Both the position numbers and the translations under genes were made by a program. From NCBI GenBank assembly GCA_027451085.1, contig DAIDKA010000033.1, positions 1 through 5,315 on the forward strand: a DNA stretch of 5,315 bases, in the 5' to 3' direction. Below the pieces are notes generated by a model. The model was not told where the DNA came from. It ran no database searches and saw nothing but the letters and a program-made list of their open reading frames with translations. The DNA comes from Gammaproteobacteria bacterium. Its GTDB lineage: Bacteria; Pseudomonadota; Gammaproteobacteria; Steroidobacterales; Steroidobacteraceae. Below, in pieces: positions 1 through 5,315 of the stretch. The first letter of the stretch is position 1. Every line of letters starts with the position of its first letter.

Positions 1-627
1 GCAGTGATCCAGCGGCACCGCCGCAACGCTCCTGCCAGCCGCGAATGACCATTGCGGCGGCACCGCAGCCGTCGCCACGGGCAGCGCCGCCGCATCGGTC
101 AGCCACACCCGGTCCGCAGCGGCGGTCAACCACGCCTTCGCTGCGTCCGGGAAATACGGGTGCAACCCCAGGGCTGCGGGCATGGACTCACCAGACAGGT
201 TCTCGATCGACAGCGACACCAGCAGACCATCAGGTCTGAGCTTGAACTGCTGGCGCGCGCGGTAGCGCCACGGCCACCCATCGCCCCCGCCGGCGAACTC
301 CAGGATTGCCGTGGACGGCCCGGCTTCGACGACGGTCCAGGGGGCCCGCCAACCCTGGCCGTGCAGGGGATGCGGGTCCGCGCTCCAGTTCGGCGCCAGC
401 CTGACCACGGTACTGCCGCTGTGGAAGCATCCTCCGGCAATGCGGTTCACGTAGGGCACCAGCGGGAAGCAGGACAGCTGGAACGGATCCGCAGTGTGTG
501 CGTCGATGGCGGGCCGCAGCACCCGGCGGCCGCGCCAGCTGAACTCCCGGATCGCGCCACCCTGTCCCGGGTCCAGCAGCAACCTCGCCTCTGCACTCGC
601 AAGCTGTATCCGCACGGATGCGTTCAT
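1..627 (-). CDS. Aldose 1-epimerase (mutarotase, GalM-like), C-terminus cut by window edge
   Basis: The 209 residues present read through the left edge without a stop, so the C-terminus is missing. Family signatures are clear: NRIAGG near residues 61-66 (substrate-contacting Asn-Arg region), HPLHGQGW at 86-93 and GLHPYF at 154-159. By analogy with characterised galactose mutarotases, His89 and His156 would be the two active-site histidines; the catalytic glutamate should lie beyond the window. The enzyme would interconvert alpha and beta anomers of an aldose, feeding the correct anomer to an isomerase or kinase. No signal peptide is visible, so it is probably cytoplasmic. The ATG at 627 is preceded by GGAAGG (634-639) with a 6-base spacer. 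Only 22 bases separate it from the symporter stop, so the two genes are very likely cotranscribed. The family is confident; the sugar (xylose, glucose or galactose) is inferred from neighbours only. Confidence 0.9.
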   Translation of the reverse strand, partial: MNASVRIQLASAEARLLLDPGQGGAIREFSWRGRRVLRPAIDAHTADPFQLSCFPLVPYVNRIAGGCFHSGSTVVRLAPNWSADPHPLHGQGWRAPWTVVEAGPSTAILEFAGGGDGWPWRYRARQQFKLRPDGLLVSLSIENLSGESMPAALGLHPYFPDAAKAWLTAAADRVWLTDAAALPVATAAVPPQWSFAAGRSVAAVPLDHC

Positions 628-633
628 ATGCAG

Positions 634-639
634 CCTTCC
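634..639 (-). promoter_or_regulatory. Ribosome binding site of the aldose 1-epimerase gene
   Basis: GGAAGG on the minus strand lies 6 bases before the ATG at 627 and fixes that start. It sits in the 22-base gap after the symporter stop codon, so the downstream gene has its own initiation site within a shared transcript. Confidence 0.65.
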
Positions 640-649
640 GCCGTGCCCT

Positions 650-2089
650 TCAGGCCACCGAACCGCCGCGCGACCAGAGCTTCTGGATGCCCTCCAGACT
701 GTGCTGCTTGGTTTCCGGCACGTAGAAGTGCACGAACGCCGCCGCCAGCAGGCTCATGCCGCCGTAGATCCAGTAGGCAAAGCCGTGGTGGAACGCCGCG
801 TTGAGCACCGAGCTGCCATCCAGCACCTTGAACGACCAGGACACGAAGAGGTTGGCGACCCACTGCGCGGCCACCGCGATCGCCATGGCGCGGCTCTTGA
901 TCGCGTTGGGGAACATCTCAGACAGCAGCACCCAGGTGACCGGTCCCCAGGAAAGCGCGAAACCGGCGATGTAGATCACGACGGCGCACAACGCCCCCAG
1001 ACCCACCGCCTGCACCTGGAACATGGCCCCCAGCGCCAGCATGGCCACCGCCATCACCAGGCCACCGATGATCAGCAGCGGCTTGCGGCCCAGCCGGTCG
1101 ACCGCCAGGATGGCCACGATGGTGAAGCCCACATTGGCAACGCCCACCACGATGGTCTGCAGCAGCGCCGTGTCGGTCGTGGCGCCCATGTTCTGGAACA
1201 TGAGCGGGGCGTAGTACAGCACCGCATTGATGCCCACGAACTGCTGGAGCACGGACAGCACGATGCCAACCACCAGCACCAGCGAGCCGAATGTCAGCAG
1301 GCGGGCGGAACCCTCCCCGGTCTGCACCCGCAGCGACGCCTCGATCTCGGCAACCGTGATGCGGGCCGCATCCAGTCCCACCAGGCGCGCCAGGATCCGG
1401 CACGCGCTCTCACTGCGCGAACGCATCACCAGCCAGCGCGGAGTGTCCGGCACCAGCAGCAGCAGGCCGATGAAAATGGCCGCGGGCACCGCCTCGGAAG
1501 CCAGCATCAGGCGCCAGCCGGTGCTCTTGATCCAGGCATCGTCGCCTTGGGCTGCGATGGCCCAGTTCACGAAGTACACCAGCAGCATGCCCAGCACGAT
1601 CGACAGCTGGTTGAAGGACACCAGCCGGCCACGGATTTCGCTGGGCGCGATCTCGGCGATGTAGAGCGGTGACAGCATCGATGCCATGCCGACGCCGACA
1701 CCGCACAGGATGCGGTAGCAGATGAACGGCGTCAGCGCCGCGGGGCCCATGGTGCCGATCCTGCCCAAGCCTAGTTCCGGATACGCCGAGCCGATCGCTG
1801 ATACCAGGAACAGCGCACCCGCGATCAGCAGGCCGCCCTTGCGGCCGAAGCGGTTGCCCACCCAGCCGGCGATGATCGCGCCGATCACGCAGCCCAGCAG
1901 CGCGCTCGAGATGGTCCAGCCCGAAAGACTGCTGCGCGCGGTCTCCGACAGGTGCAGTGGCTGGATGAAATTGGCATCGATGGAACTGACCGCCCCCGAG
2001 ATCACCGCCGTGTCGTAACCGAACAGCAGGCCACCCAGGGTCGCAACGAACGTCAGTCCCGTGATGAGCGATCTTGCGTGCTCAGTCAT
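650..2089 (-). CDS. xylE: D-xylose:H+ symporter, XylE-like (MFS sugar porter family)
   Basis: A 479-residue inner-membrane carrier of 12 predicted transmembrane helices, close to the 491 residues of E. coli XylE, predicted to import xylose with a proton. Sugar-porter motifs appear in order: GGLLFGYD at 19-26, GNRFGRK at 78-84, SFNQ at 158-161, PDTPRWL at 214-220, QQFVGIN at 282-288, DRLGRKP at 331-337, SWGPVTWVLLSE at 380-391 and VPETK at 457-461. Aligned from memory with XylE, the proton-coupling Asp (D26) and Arg (R126) are kept, as are the xylose contacts Q161, Q282, Q283, N288, Y292, W386, Q409 and W410. Long stretches such as VATLGGLLFGYDTAVISG are identical to XylE, so this fits better than AraE or GalP. 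The ATG at 2089 follows AAGGGGGG (2093-2100). An operator-like palindrome lies just upstream, and the epimerase gene follows after 22 bases. Xylose as substrate is a strong inference from residues and context, not proven. Confidence 0.9.
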   Translation of the reverse strand: MTEHARSLITGLTFVATLGGLLFGYDTAVISGAVSSIDANFIQPLHLSETARSSLSGWTISSALLGCVIGAIIAGWVGNRFGRKGGLLIAGALFLVSAIGSAYPELGLGRIGTMGPAALTPFICYRILCGVGVGMASMLSPLYIAEIAPSEIRGRLVSFNQLSIVLGMLLVYFVNWAIAAQGDDAWIKSTGWRLMLASEAVPAAIFIGLLLLVPDTPRWLVMRSRSESACRILARLVGLDAARITVAEIEASLRVQTGEGSARLLTFGSLVLVVGIVLSVLQQFVGINAVLYYAPLMFQNMGATTDTALLQTIVVGVANVGFTIVAILAVDRLGRKPLLIIGGLVMAVAMLALGAMFQVQAVGLGALCAVVIYIAGFALSWGPVTWVLLSEMFPNAIKSRAMAIAVAAQWVANLFVSWSFKVLDGSSVLNAAFHHGFAYWIYGGMSLLAAAFVHFYVPETKQHSLEGIQKLWSRGGSVA

Positions 2090-2092
2090 GGT

Positions 2093-2100
2093 CCCCCCTT
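2093..2100 (-). promoter_or_regulatory. Ribosome binding site of the XylE-like gene
   Basis: AAGGGGGG on the minus strand ends 3 bases before the ATG at 2089, which places the AAGG core about 7 bases from the start. It is the only purine-rich tract in the leader and supports this start. Confidence 0.6.
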
Positions 2101-2107
2101 TTGCGGC

Positions 2108-2136
2108 AGTCTAGTGATAGCGCTATCACCGCGCAA
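2108..2136 (-). promoter_or_regulatory. Possible sigma70-type promoter of the XylE-like/epimerase pair
   Basis: On the minus strand TTGCGC (2131-2136) and TAGACT (2108-2113) are separated by exactly 17 bases. The -35 matches the consensus at only 3 of 6 positions and the -10 at 4 of 6, so on its own this would be weak. What raises it is that the 17-base spacer is almost exactly filled by the perfect palindrome at 2114-2129, so a bound repressor would block polymerase directly. The predicted transcript would start about 10 bases before the ribosome binding site. A promoter here would let the transporter be induced separately from the upstream regulator gene. Confidence 0.4.
2114..2129. promoter_or_regulatory. 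Operator: perfect 16-bp palindrome of LacI-family type before the symporter gene
   Basis: GTGATAGCGCTATCAC reads identically on both strands, 8 bases per half-site, with the central CpG inside AGCGCT that is typical of LacI/GalR-family operators. Its inner 14 bases match the xyl-box recalled for XylR of Xanthomonas (TGGTAGCGCTAACA) at 12 of 14 positions. It lies in the 102-base gap between the LacI-type regulator stop and the symporter ATG, between a possible -35 and -10. The likely ligand is the LacI-family protein encoded immediately upstream. Binding is inferred. Confidence 0.8.
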
Positions 2137-2191
2137 GGGGCCAAGGCAGGAAGGTTGATACGGCAACAGATGATGGCCGCCGGGCGGATTG

Positions 2192-3229
2192 CTAAAGAGC
2201 GGCCGAGGACTCGCGCTTGACCAGCGTGAACTCCAGGATCTGCTGCCTCGGCACCAGGGTTTCGCCGTTCTGGCGCAGGCGGATCTCCGCCAGCAGCATC
2301 TCGATGGCCTTGCCCGCGATGGCCGCCACCGGCTGACGGATGGTGGTCAGGGCCGGCCAGATGGTGGTGGCGATGGGGGTGTCGTCGAAGCCCACGACGG
2401 TGAGGTCGCCGGGCACATCCAGCCGCAGACGGTGCGCGACCGCGATCGCGGCGGCAGCCATGTCGTCGTTGCAGGCAAAGATGGCGGTCGGGCGCCGCGA
2501 ACCCTTGAGGAGTTCCTCGGCGGCTGCAAGCCCGGAGCGATAGGTGAACAGGCCCTGCTTCACCCGTTCGGGCCGCAGCGCGAGGCCGCGGTGCTTGAGG
2601 GCGGCCTCGAAGCCGGCCTGGCGCTCCGCGCTGGCCGTATGGTCGGCCGCACCGGCGATGAAGCCGATGTCACGATGCCCCAGCGACAGCAGGTAGCGGG
2701 TCATGGCGGCGGCGGCCTCGAAGTCGTCGATGCGCACCGACAGCCCCGCGTCCGCCGCGCCTCCGGTCGAGACCAGGATGAATGGCACGTTGGCGGCGCG
2801 CAGGGTTTCCAGCGCCACCTTCGACTCCGACAGCGGCGGCGGCAGGATGACGCCGCCGACGCCGTCGTCCAGGAGCTTGCGGATCACGCCGCGCTCATTG
2901 CGGGAGCCGCACTTCTCCAGCAGCACCTGGCAGCCCGCGCGGCTGCTCTGCTCCAGCACGCCCACCAGCAGCTCGTTCAGGTAGTTGGCACTGGGGTTGG
3001 CGTACAGCAGCCCGATGTGCACGGTGGCGGCCCGGGCCAGGTTGCGCGCGGCGATGTTGGGCGAATAACCCAGCAGCGCGATGGCCTCCTGCACGCGCTT
3101 GCGGGTCTCATCACGCACCTTGGCGTCACCGCTGAGCACGCGGGAGACTGTCATCGGCGAAACACCGACGTGGGCGGCCACGTCGTGCATGGTCACCGCA
3201 TTGCGGCCGGCACGTCTGCTTCGTCTCAC
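2192..3229 (-). CDS. LacI-family transcriptional repressor, probably of the xylose/xylan locus (XylR-like)
   Basis: A cytoplasmic DNA-binding protein of 345 residues, usual length for the family. The N-terminal helix-turn-helix spans about residues 13-32 with DVAAHVGVSPMTVSRVL; Pro25-Met26 fall at the recognition-helix positions that choose the operator. The hinge helix AARNLA is at 60-65. A periplasmic-binding-protein-like sugar domain follows, with SAERQAGF (200-207), ACNDDMA (252-258) and VGFDDT (279-284), the spots where LacI uses Arg, Asn and Asp to hold its sugar. I place the start at the GTG at 3229, because GGGGG (3235-3239) lies 5 bases before it. The in-frame GTG at 3235 overlaps that tract and would have no spacer. 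The gene sits between the esterase and symporter genes. Perfect and near-perfect LacI-type operators flank it, suggesting local repression relieved by xylose or a xylo-oligosaccharide. A XylR-like role is inferred; other sugar ligands are possible. Confidence 0.9.
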   Translation of the reverse strand: MRRSRRAGRNAVTMHDVAAHVGVSPMTVSRVLSGDAKVRDETRKRVQEAIALLGYSPNIAARNLARAATVHIGLLYANPSANYLNELLVGVLEQSSRAGCQVLLEKCGSRNERGVIRKLLDDGVGGVILPPPLSESKVALETLRAANVPFILVSTGGAADAGLSVRIDDFEAAAAMTRYLLSLGHRDIGFIAGAADHTASAERQAGFEAALKHRGLALRPERVKQGLFTYRSGLAAAEELLKGSRRPTAIFACNDDMAAAAIAVAHRLRLDVPGDLTVVGFDDTPIATTIWPALTTIRQPVAAIAGKAIEMLLAEIRLRQNGETLVPRQQILEFTLVKRESSAAL

Positions 3230-3234
3230 CAGCA

Positions 3235-3239
3235 CCCCC
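3235..3239 (-). promoter_or_regulatory. Ribosome binding site deciding the LacI-family start
   Basis: GGGGG on the minus strand is 5 bases before the GTG at 3229. The alternative GTG at 3235 begins with the last G of the same tract, so it cannot use it. No other Shine-Dalgarno-like tract is close upstream. The site is G-only rather than a perfect GGAGG, so initiation may be modest, as expected for a repressor. Confidence 0.5.
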
Positions 3240-3313
3240 GATCAAACCACCGTGATTCCGCAACCATGGCGCTCACCCCCAGCCCTCAGCTCAGCCCGGC
3301 CCCGTGCTGGAGT

Positions 3314-4666
3314 CTACTCGGCCGGCGCCGGCGGCGCGCCGGTCAGGCGCAGGGACTCAAGCCATTGCTCCGACCGCGTGGTCCAGGGCTGCTGCTGCTG
3401 CGCGGTGGCCATGTTATTGTGCGAGGAATCCACCATGGGCACCGCCTCCTTGCGCCCTGGAATGCGGTTGAACGCCGTCCAGATACCCGCCGGCGGCGCA
3501 GTCGGATCGATGAACCCCATGGCCACCAGCACGGGCGCCCGGATGCGCGGGGCGCAGTTCACCGTGTCGAAATACAGCCCCGTGCGCAGGGCTCGGGGAT
3601 CACTCGCGGGCCAGTTCGGATAACCCGACAGCCGTCCATGCAGCGTGCCGTTGGAATCCGCGCCCGCGGGCTCGTTGGCCAGCACGGCGGTGACCTTGTG
3701 GTTGAGGGCCGCCGTGCACAGGCTTTGCTGCCCGCCCATGCTCATGCCCATGACCACGAGAGTCCGCCCGTCCCAGTCCGGGCGGCTGGCCAGATACTCC
3801 ACGGCGCGGTAGTCCGACAGGTACATGCGGCGGAAGTAGCTGTGCTGCGGATCGTCACGACCGATCGCCGCGTAGTTCCTGATCTGTTCCGGCAGGGCAT
3901 CGTAATACGATGGCGGCGCATCCGGCAGTACGTCGTGCGGCTCGACGTTCAGGGCAAGCCAGCCCTCGGCGGCGCGGTCCGTCACCCATTGCCTCTGCAA
4001 TGGGTAGGGGCCACCTGCGTACTGCAGGATCAGCAGGGCGGGGAAACGGCCCCTGCCCTGCGGGCGGGCAAGCTGGCCGTGGATATGCGCGCCATCGATG
4101 GTGTTCATGACCAGCGTTGCGTAGTCCACACCGGGACGGCCGGAATCCCTGGTCGTGAGCACGGGGTCTGGCGGCACGGCCGCAAGGTCCGCCAGGCCGG
4201 CACGCCAGAAGGCATCGAAATCCTTGGGCTCCGGCACCGACGGGCGCAATTCCATGGGCGCCACGGCCGCCCCCAGTGCCAGGGGAGGTGCCACCTCTCC
4301 GGCAGCGGTGACCTCCACGTAGATCATCTGCGCCTCGCGCGCCGGCACCTCGATCCGGGCCGTGTCCCCCGTGAATCGCAGTTCGCCGGAGGCGATCACG
4401 TCCAGCCCGTTCCTGCGCACGACATAGCGGTACGTGCAGGGGTCCGCCGACTGCAGCCGCCGCAGCGTCCAGCCCACCCTGTCTGCGATCCCGTAGATGC
4501 CCGATGGCCGGTCCGGCACGGCCGCCAGCGCGGGTGGCTGCGGCTGCGGCGCGCACAGCCCCGGGGTCATCCTTGCGAGAGTCATCCCTGCGATCGCGGC
4601 GACCACCGCCAACCGTGGCGTGTGGCAGCGGATCCGTTGCGGCAGCCATGAGATCTTGTGTTGCAT
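3314..4666 (-). CDS. Secreted acetylxylan-esterase-like alpha/beta hydrolase (AXE1/CE7-related, divergent)
   Basis: A 450-residue protein with a Sec-type signal peptide: basic residues to about 18, hydrophobic core LAVVAAIAGMTLA at 19-31, cleavage probably near 39. Residues about 54-140 look like a beta-sandwich N-terminal domain (PSGIYGIADRVGWTL), as in many exported AXE1 relatives. The hydrolase domain starts near KDFDAFW (148-154). It carries the nucleophile elbow GMSMGG (Ser309), an acid in GFIDPTAPP (Asp387) and a histidine in DSSHN (His416). It also has the family-like RRMYLSDYRAVEYL and KEAVPM strands. The predicted role is removing acetyl groups from xylan or xylo-oligosaccharides in the periplasm or outside. 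Unlike classical CE7 enzymes, no RGQ is seen (NVEPHDV occupies that region) and HE is replaced by HN. The ATG at 4666 heads the signal peptide but has no obvious Shine-Dalgarno tract. The upstream ATG at 4777 would bury the signal peptide and operator inside the gene. Another ester substrate is possible. Confidence 0.8.
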   Translation of the reverse strand: MQHKISWLPQRIRCHTPRLAVVAAIAGMTLARMTPGLCAPQPQPPALAAVPDRPSGIYGIADRVGWTLRRLQSADPCTYRYVVRRNGLDVIASGELRFTGDTARIEVPAREAQMIYVEVTAAGEVAPPLALGAAVAPMELRPSVPEPKDFDAFWRAGLADLAAVPPDPVLTTRDSGRPGVDYATLVMNTIDGAHIHGQLARPQGRGRFPALLILQYAGGPYPLQRQWVTDRAAEGWLALNVEPHDVLPDAPPSYYDALPEQIRNYAAIGRDDPQHSYFRRMYLSDYRAVEYLASRPDWDGRTLVVMGMSMGGQQSLCTAALNHKVTAVLANEPAGADSNGTLHGRLSGYPNWPASDPRALRTGLYFDTVNCAPRIRAPVLVAMGFIDPTAPPAGIWTAFNRIPGRKEAVPMVDSSHNNMATAQQQQPWTTRSEQWLESLRLTGAPPAPAE

Positions 4667-4703
4667 GTTCGGCGCTTGCTGGAATGACCTGGACCAGGAC
4701 CCG

Positions 4704-4732
4704 ATGATAGCGCTCCCACGACAACCCGTGTA
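4704..4732 (-). promoter_or_regulatory. Possible promoter of the esterase gene overlapping the operator
   Basis: On the minus strand TATCAT (4704-4709), matching the -10 consensus at 5 of 6 positions, lies 17 bases after TACACG (4727-4732), a poor -35 with 3 of 6. The -10 overlaps the left half of the operator-like palindrome at 4705-4718, so repressor binding would exclude polymerase. The implied leader before the ATG at 4666 is about 30 bases. Weak on sequence alone; position supports it. I could not find a convincing plus-strand promoter for the GH3 gene in the same region. Confidence 0.3.
4705..4718. promoter_or_regulatory. Second LacI-type operator in the divergent esterase/GH3 region
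   Basis: TGATAGCGCTCCCA matches the core of the palindrome before the symporter gene (TGATAGCGCTATCA) at 12 of 14 positions. The left half-site TGATAGC is identical; the right half has two changes. Read on the minus strand it also matches the recalled Xanthomonas xyl-box at 12 of 14. It ends 38 bases before the esterase ATG and 95 bases before the GH3 ATG, so one bound repressor dimer could affect both divergent genes, most directly the esterase. AGCGCT with flanking TGAT occurs, as far as I can see by eye, only at these two intergenic places in the window. Confidence 0.65.
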
Positions 4733-4798
4733 GCATCGGTTCAACCCCTCCGGACCGGCGCCGGGCGCCAATGACAAATCAACTCCCGGACGGGCGAC

Positions 4799-4807
4799 AA
4801 GGGGGAG
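4799..4807 (+). promoter_or_regulatory. Ribosome binding site of the GH3 gene
   Basis: AAGGGGGAG ends 6 bases before the ATG at 4814, a normal distance. An in-frame GTG at 4811 directly precedes the ATG but would leave only 3 bases, so the ATG is preferred. Confidence 0.7.
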
Positions 4808-4813
4808 TCAGTG

Positions 4814-5315
4814 ATGCGCAAACAGTCCCTGGCGGCGGCCGCGGGCAAGTGGCGGGCGATGACCGCGGCGGTCCTGGTGTTCTGCACTGCCGGCACGCCG
4901 GCCGCCGGCCCGCCCCGCCCGGCCTACGAGGACGCATCGCTGCCCATCGACCGGCGCGTCGAGGACCTGCTCTCGCGCATGACGCTGGCGGAAAAGATCG
5001 CGCAGATCACCTGCATCTGGGACCGCAAGCAGCAGTTCTTCGACGCCCGCGGTAACTTCGATCTCACCAGGGCCGAGGCCGCATTCCCCGCCGGGGTGGG
5101 CCAGGTCGCCCGCCCCAGTGACATCCACGGCAACGGGGACCCGCTCAAGACGCCCTACCGGGACGCGCGCCAGACCGTGGCGCTGACCAATGCCATCCAG
5201 CACTGGGCCGTGGAGCACACGCGCCTGGGAATCCCGGTGCTGTTCCATGAGGAGGGACTGCACGGCTATGTCGCGCGCGGCGCCACCAGCTTCCCGCAGG
5301 CCATCGCCCTGGCCA
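4814..5315 (+). CDS. Exported glycoside hydrolase family 3 enzyme (beta-glucosidase/beta-xylosidase type), N-terminal part only
   Basis: The 167 residues present run off the right edge without a stop; family members usually exceed 700 residues. The first 30 or so form a Sec-type signal peptide (KWR followed by AMTAAVLVFCTAG, cleavage probably near TPAAG), so the enzyme acts in the periplasm or outside. The mature start YEDASLPIDRRVEDLLSRMT (38-57) and LAEKIAQ (58-64) are the classic beginning of a GH3 N-terminal barrel. RLGIPVLFHEEGLHGY (137-152) followed by GATSFPQAIALA (156-167) is the equally typical first substrate-lining segment. The catalytic Asp of the SDW-type motif and the acid/base residue lie beyond the window. 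GH3 enzymes release terminal beta-linked glucose, xylose or arabinose. The segment with IWDRKQQFFDARGNFD (68-83) belongs, as I recall, to a proteobacterial group annotated as glucosidases or xylosidases. Location opposite an acetylxylan-esterase-like gene and near a XylE homologue favours xylosidase activity, an inference only. Confidence 0.88.
   Translation, partial: MRKQSLAAAAGKWRAMTAAVLVFCTAGTPAAGPPRPAYEDASLPIDRRVEDLLSRMTLAEKIAQITCIWDRKQQFFDARGNFDLTRAEAAFPAGVGQVARPSDIHGNGDPLKTPYRDARQTVALTNAIQHWAVEHTRLGIPVLFHEEGLHGYVARGATSFPQAIALA

Noticed and set aside
52..804. A 250-codon plus-strand frame antisense to the epimerase gene
   Set aside because: The minus strand gives a clear aldose 1-epimerase through the same bases, and this frame spans the epimerase/symporter junction without any recognisable protein.
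494..1672. A 392-codon plus-strand frame antisense to the symporter gene
   Set aside because: His/Gln/Arg-rich low-complexity translation without domain features; the opposite strand encodes a full-length XylE-like protein with all its motifs.
3264..3277. CCATGGCGCTCACC as a third operator upstream of the LacI-family gene
   Set aside because: Only 8 of 14 positions match the symporter operator, the central AGCGCT is altered to GGCGCT and the half-sites are not symmetric, so autoregulation through this site is not supported.
3236..3313. Rho-independent terminator between the esterase and regulator genes
   Set aside because: Only a 5-base CCAGC/GCTGG stem with a loop of over 20 bases can be drawn and no T-run follows, so readthrough into the regulator gene is likely.
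2189..4651. An 820-codon open frame on the plus strand, antisense to the LacI-family and esterase genes
   Set aside because: Its translation is rich in Arg, His, Gln and Gly with no recognisable domain, it crosses two well-supported genes and their intergenic gap, and it is what GC-rich third-position bias produces on the opposite strand.
4757..4769. GGCGCC-G-GGCGCC in the GH3 leader as a hairpin or terminator
   Set aside because: The two six-base palindromes leave only one base for a loop and there is no following T-run on either strand; in DNA this GC-rich such a pattern is expected by chance.
4748..4796. Imperfect repeat of CTCCGGACCGGCG and CTCCCGGACGGGCG in the GH3 leader
   Set aside because: It is short, imperfect and built only of GC-rich words; no third copy or symmetry suggests a binding site.
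4808..5263. A 151-codon minus-strand frame opposite the GH3 gene
   Set aside because: The plus strand has a signal peptide, a ribosome binding site and clear GH3 motifs; the reverse frame is a compositional shadow.

Overview
The window holds five protein genes and two matching operator-like palindromes. Together they read as a compact locus for using xylan or another acetylated, xylose-containing plant glycan. The DNA is very GC-rich (about two thirds G+C by eye, not counted), with strong G/C bias at third codon positions and long antisense shadow frames. Exported enzymes, an E. coli XylE-type symporter and a LacI regulator suggest a GC-rich Gram-negative proteobacterium. Xanthomonadales or Caulobacter/sphingomonad-type bacteria would fit, but the sequence alone does not settle the taxon.

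Layout: four genes lie on the minus strand, read from right to left. They are a secreted acetylxylan-esterase-like alpha/beta hydrolase (4666-3314), a LacI-family repressor (3229-2192), a XylE-like sugar:H+ symporter (2089-650) and an aldose 1-epimerase that runs off the left edge (627-1). Gaps are 84, 102 and 22 bases. A fifth gene, an exported glycoside hydrolase family 3 enzyme, starts on the plus strand at 4814 and runs off the right edge. It diverges from the esterase across a 147-base intergenic region. There is no gene-free stretch longer than 300 bases. I see no RNA gene, mobile element, CRISPR array or convincing terminator.

Regulation: a perfect 16-bp palindrome (2114-2129) lies in front of the symporter gene, exactly between a possible -35 and -10. 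A second copy, matching at 12 of 14 core positions, lies in the divergent esterase/GH3 region (4705-4718). Both have the central AGCGCT typical of LacI-family operators and resemble the xyl-box described for XylR of Xanthomonas. The simplest model is that the LacI protein encoded here represses both promoters until a sugar, probably xylose or a xylo-oligosaccharide, releases it.

Working model (inference): the exported esterase removes acetyl groups, the exported GH3 enzyme releases monosaccharides, the XylE-like carrier imports them with protons, and the mutarotase interconverts their anomers for catabolism. Catabolic genes such as xylA and xylB are not in the window. The individual families are known. 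The points most worth a second look are the two-operator circuit and the esterase, which has the CE7 fold signature but lacks the usual RGQ and HE motifs.
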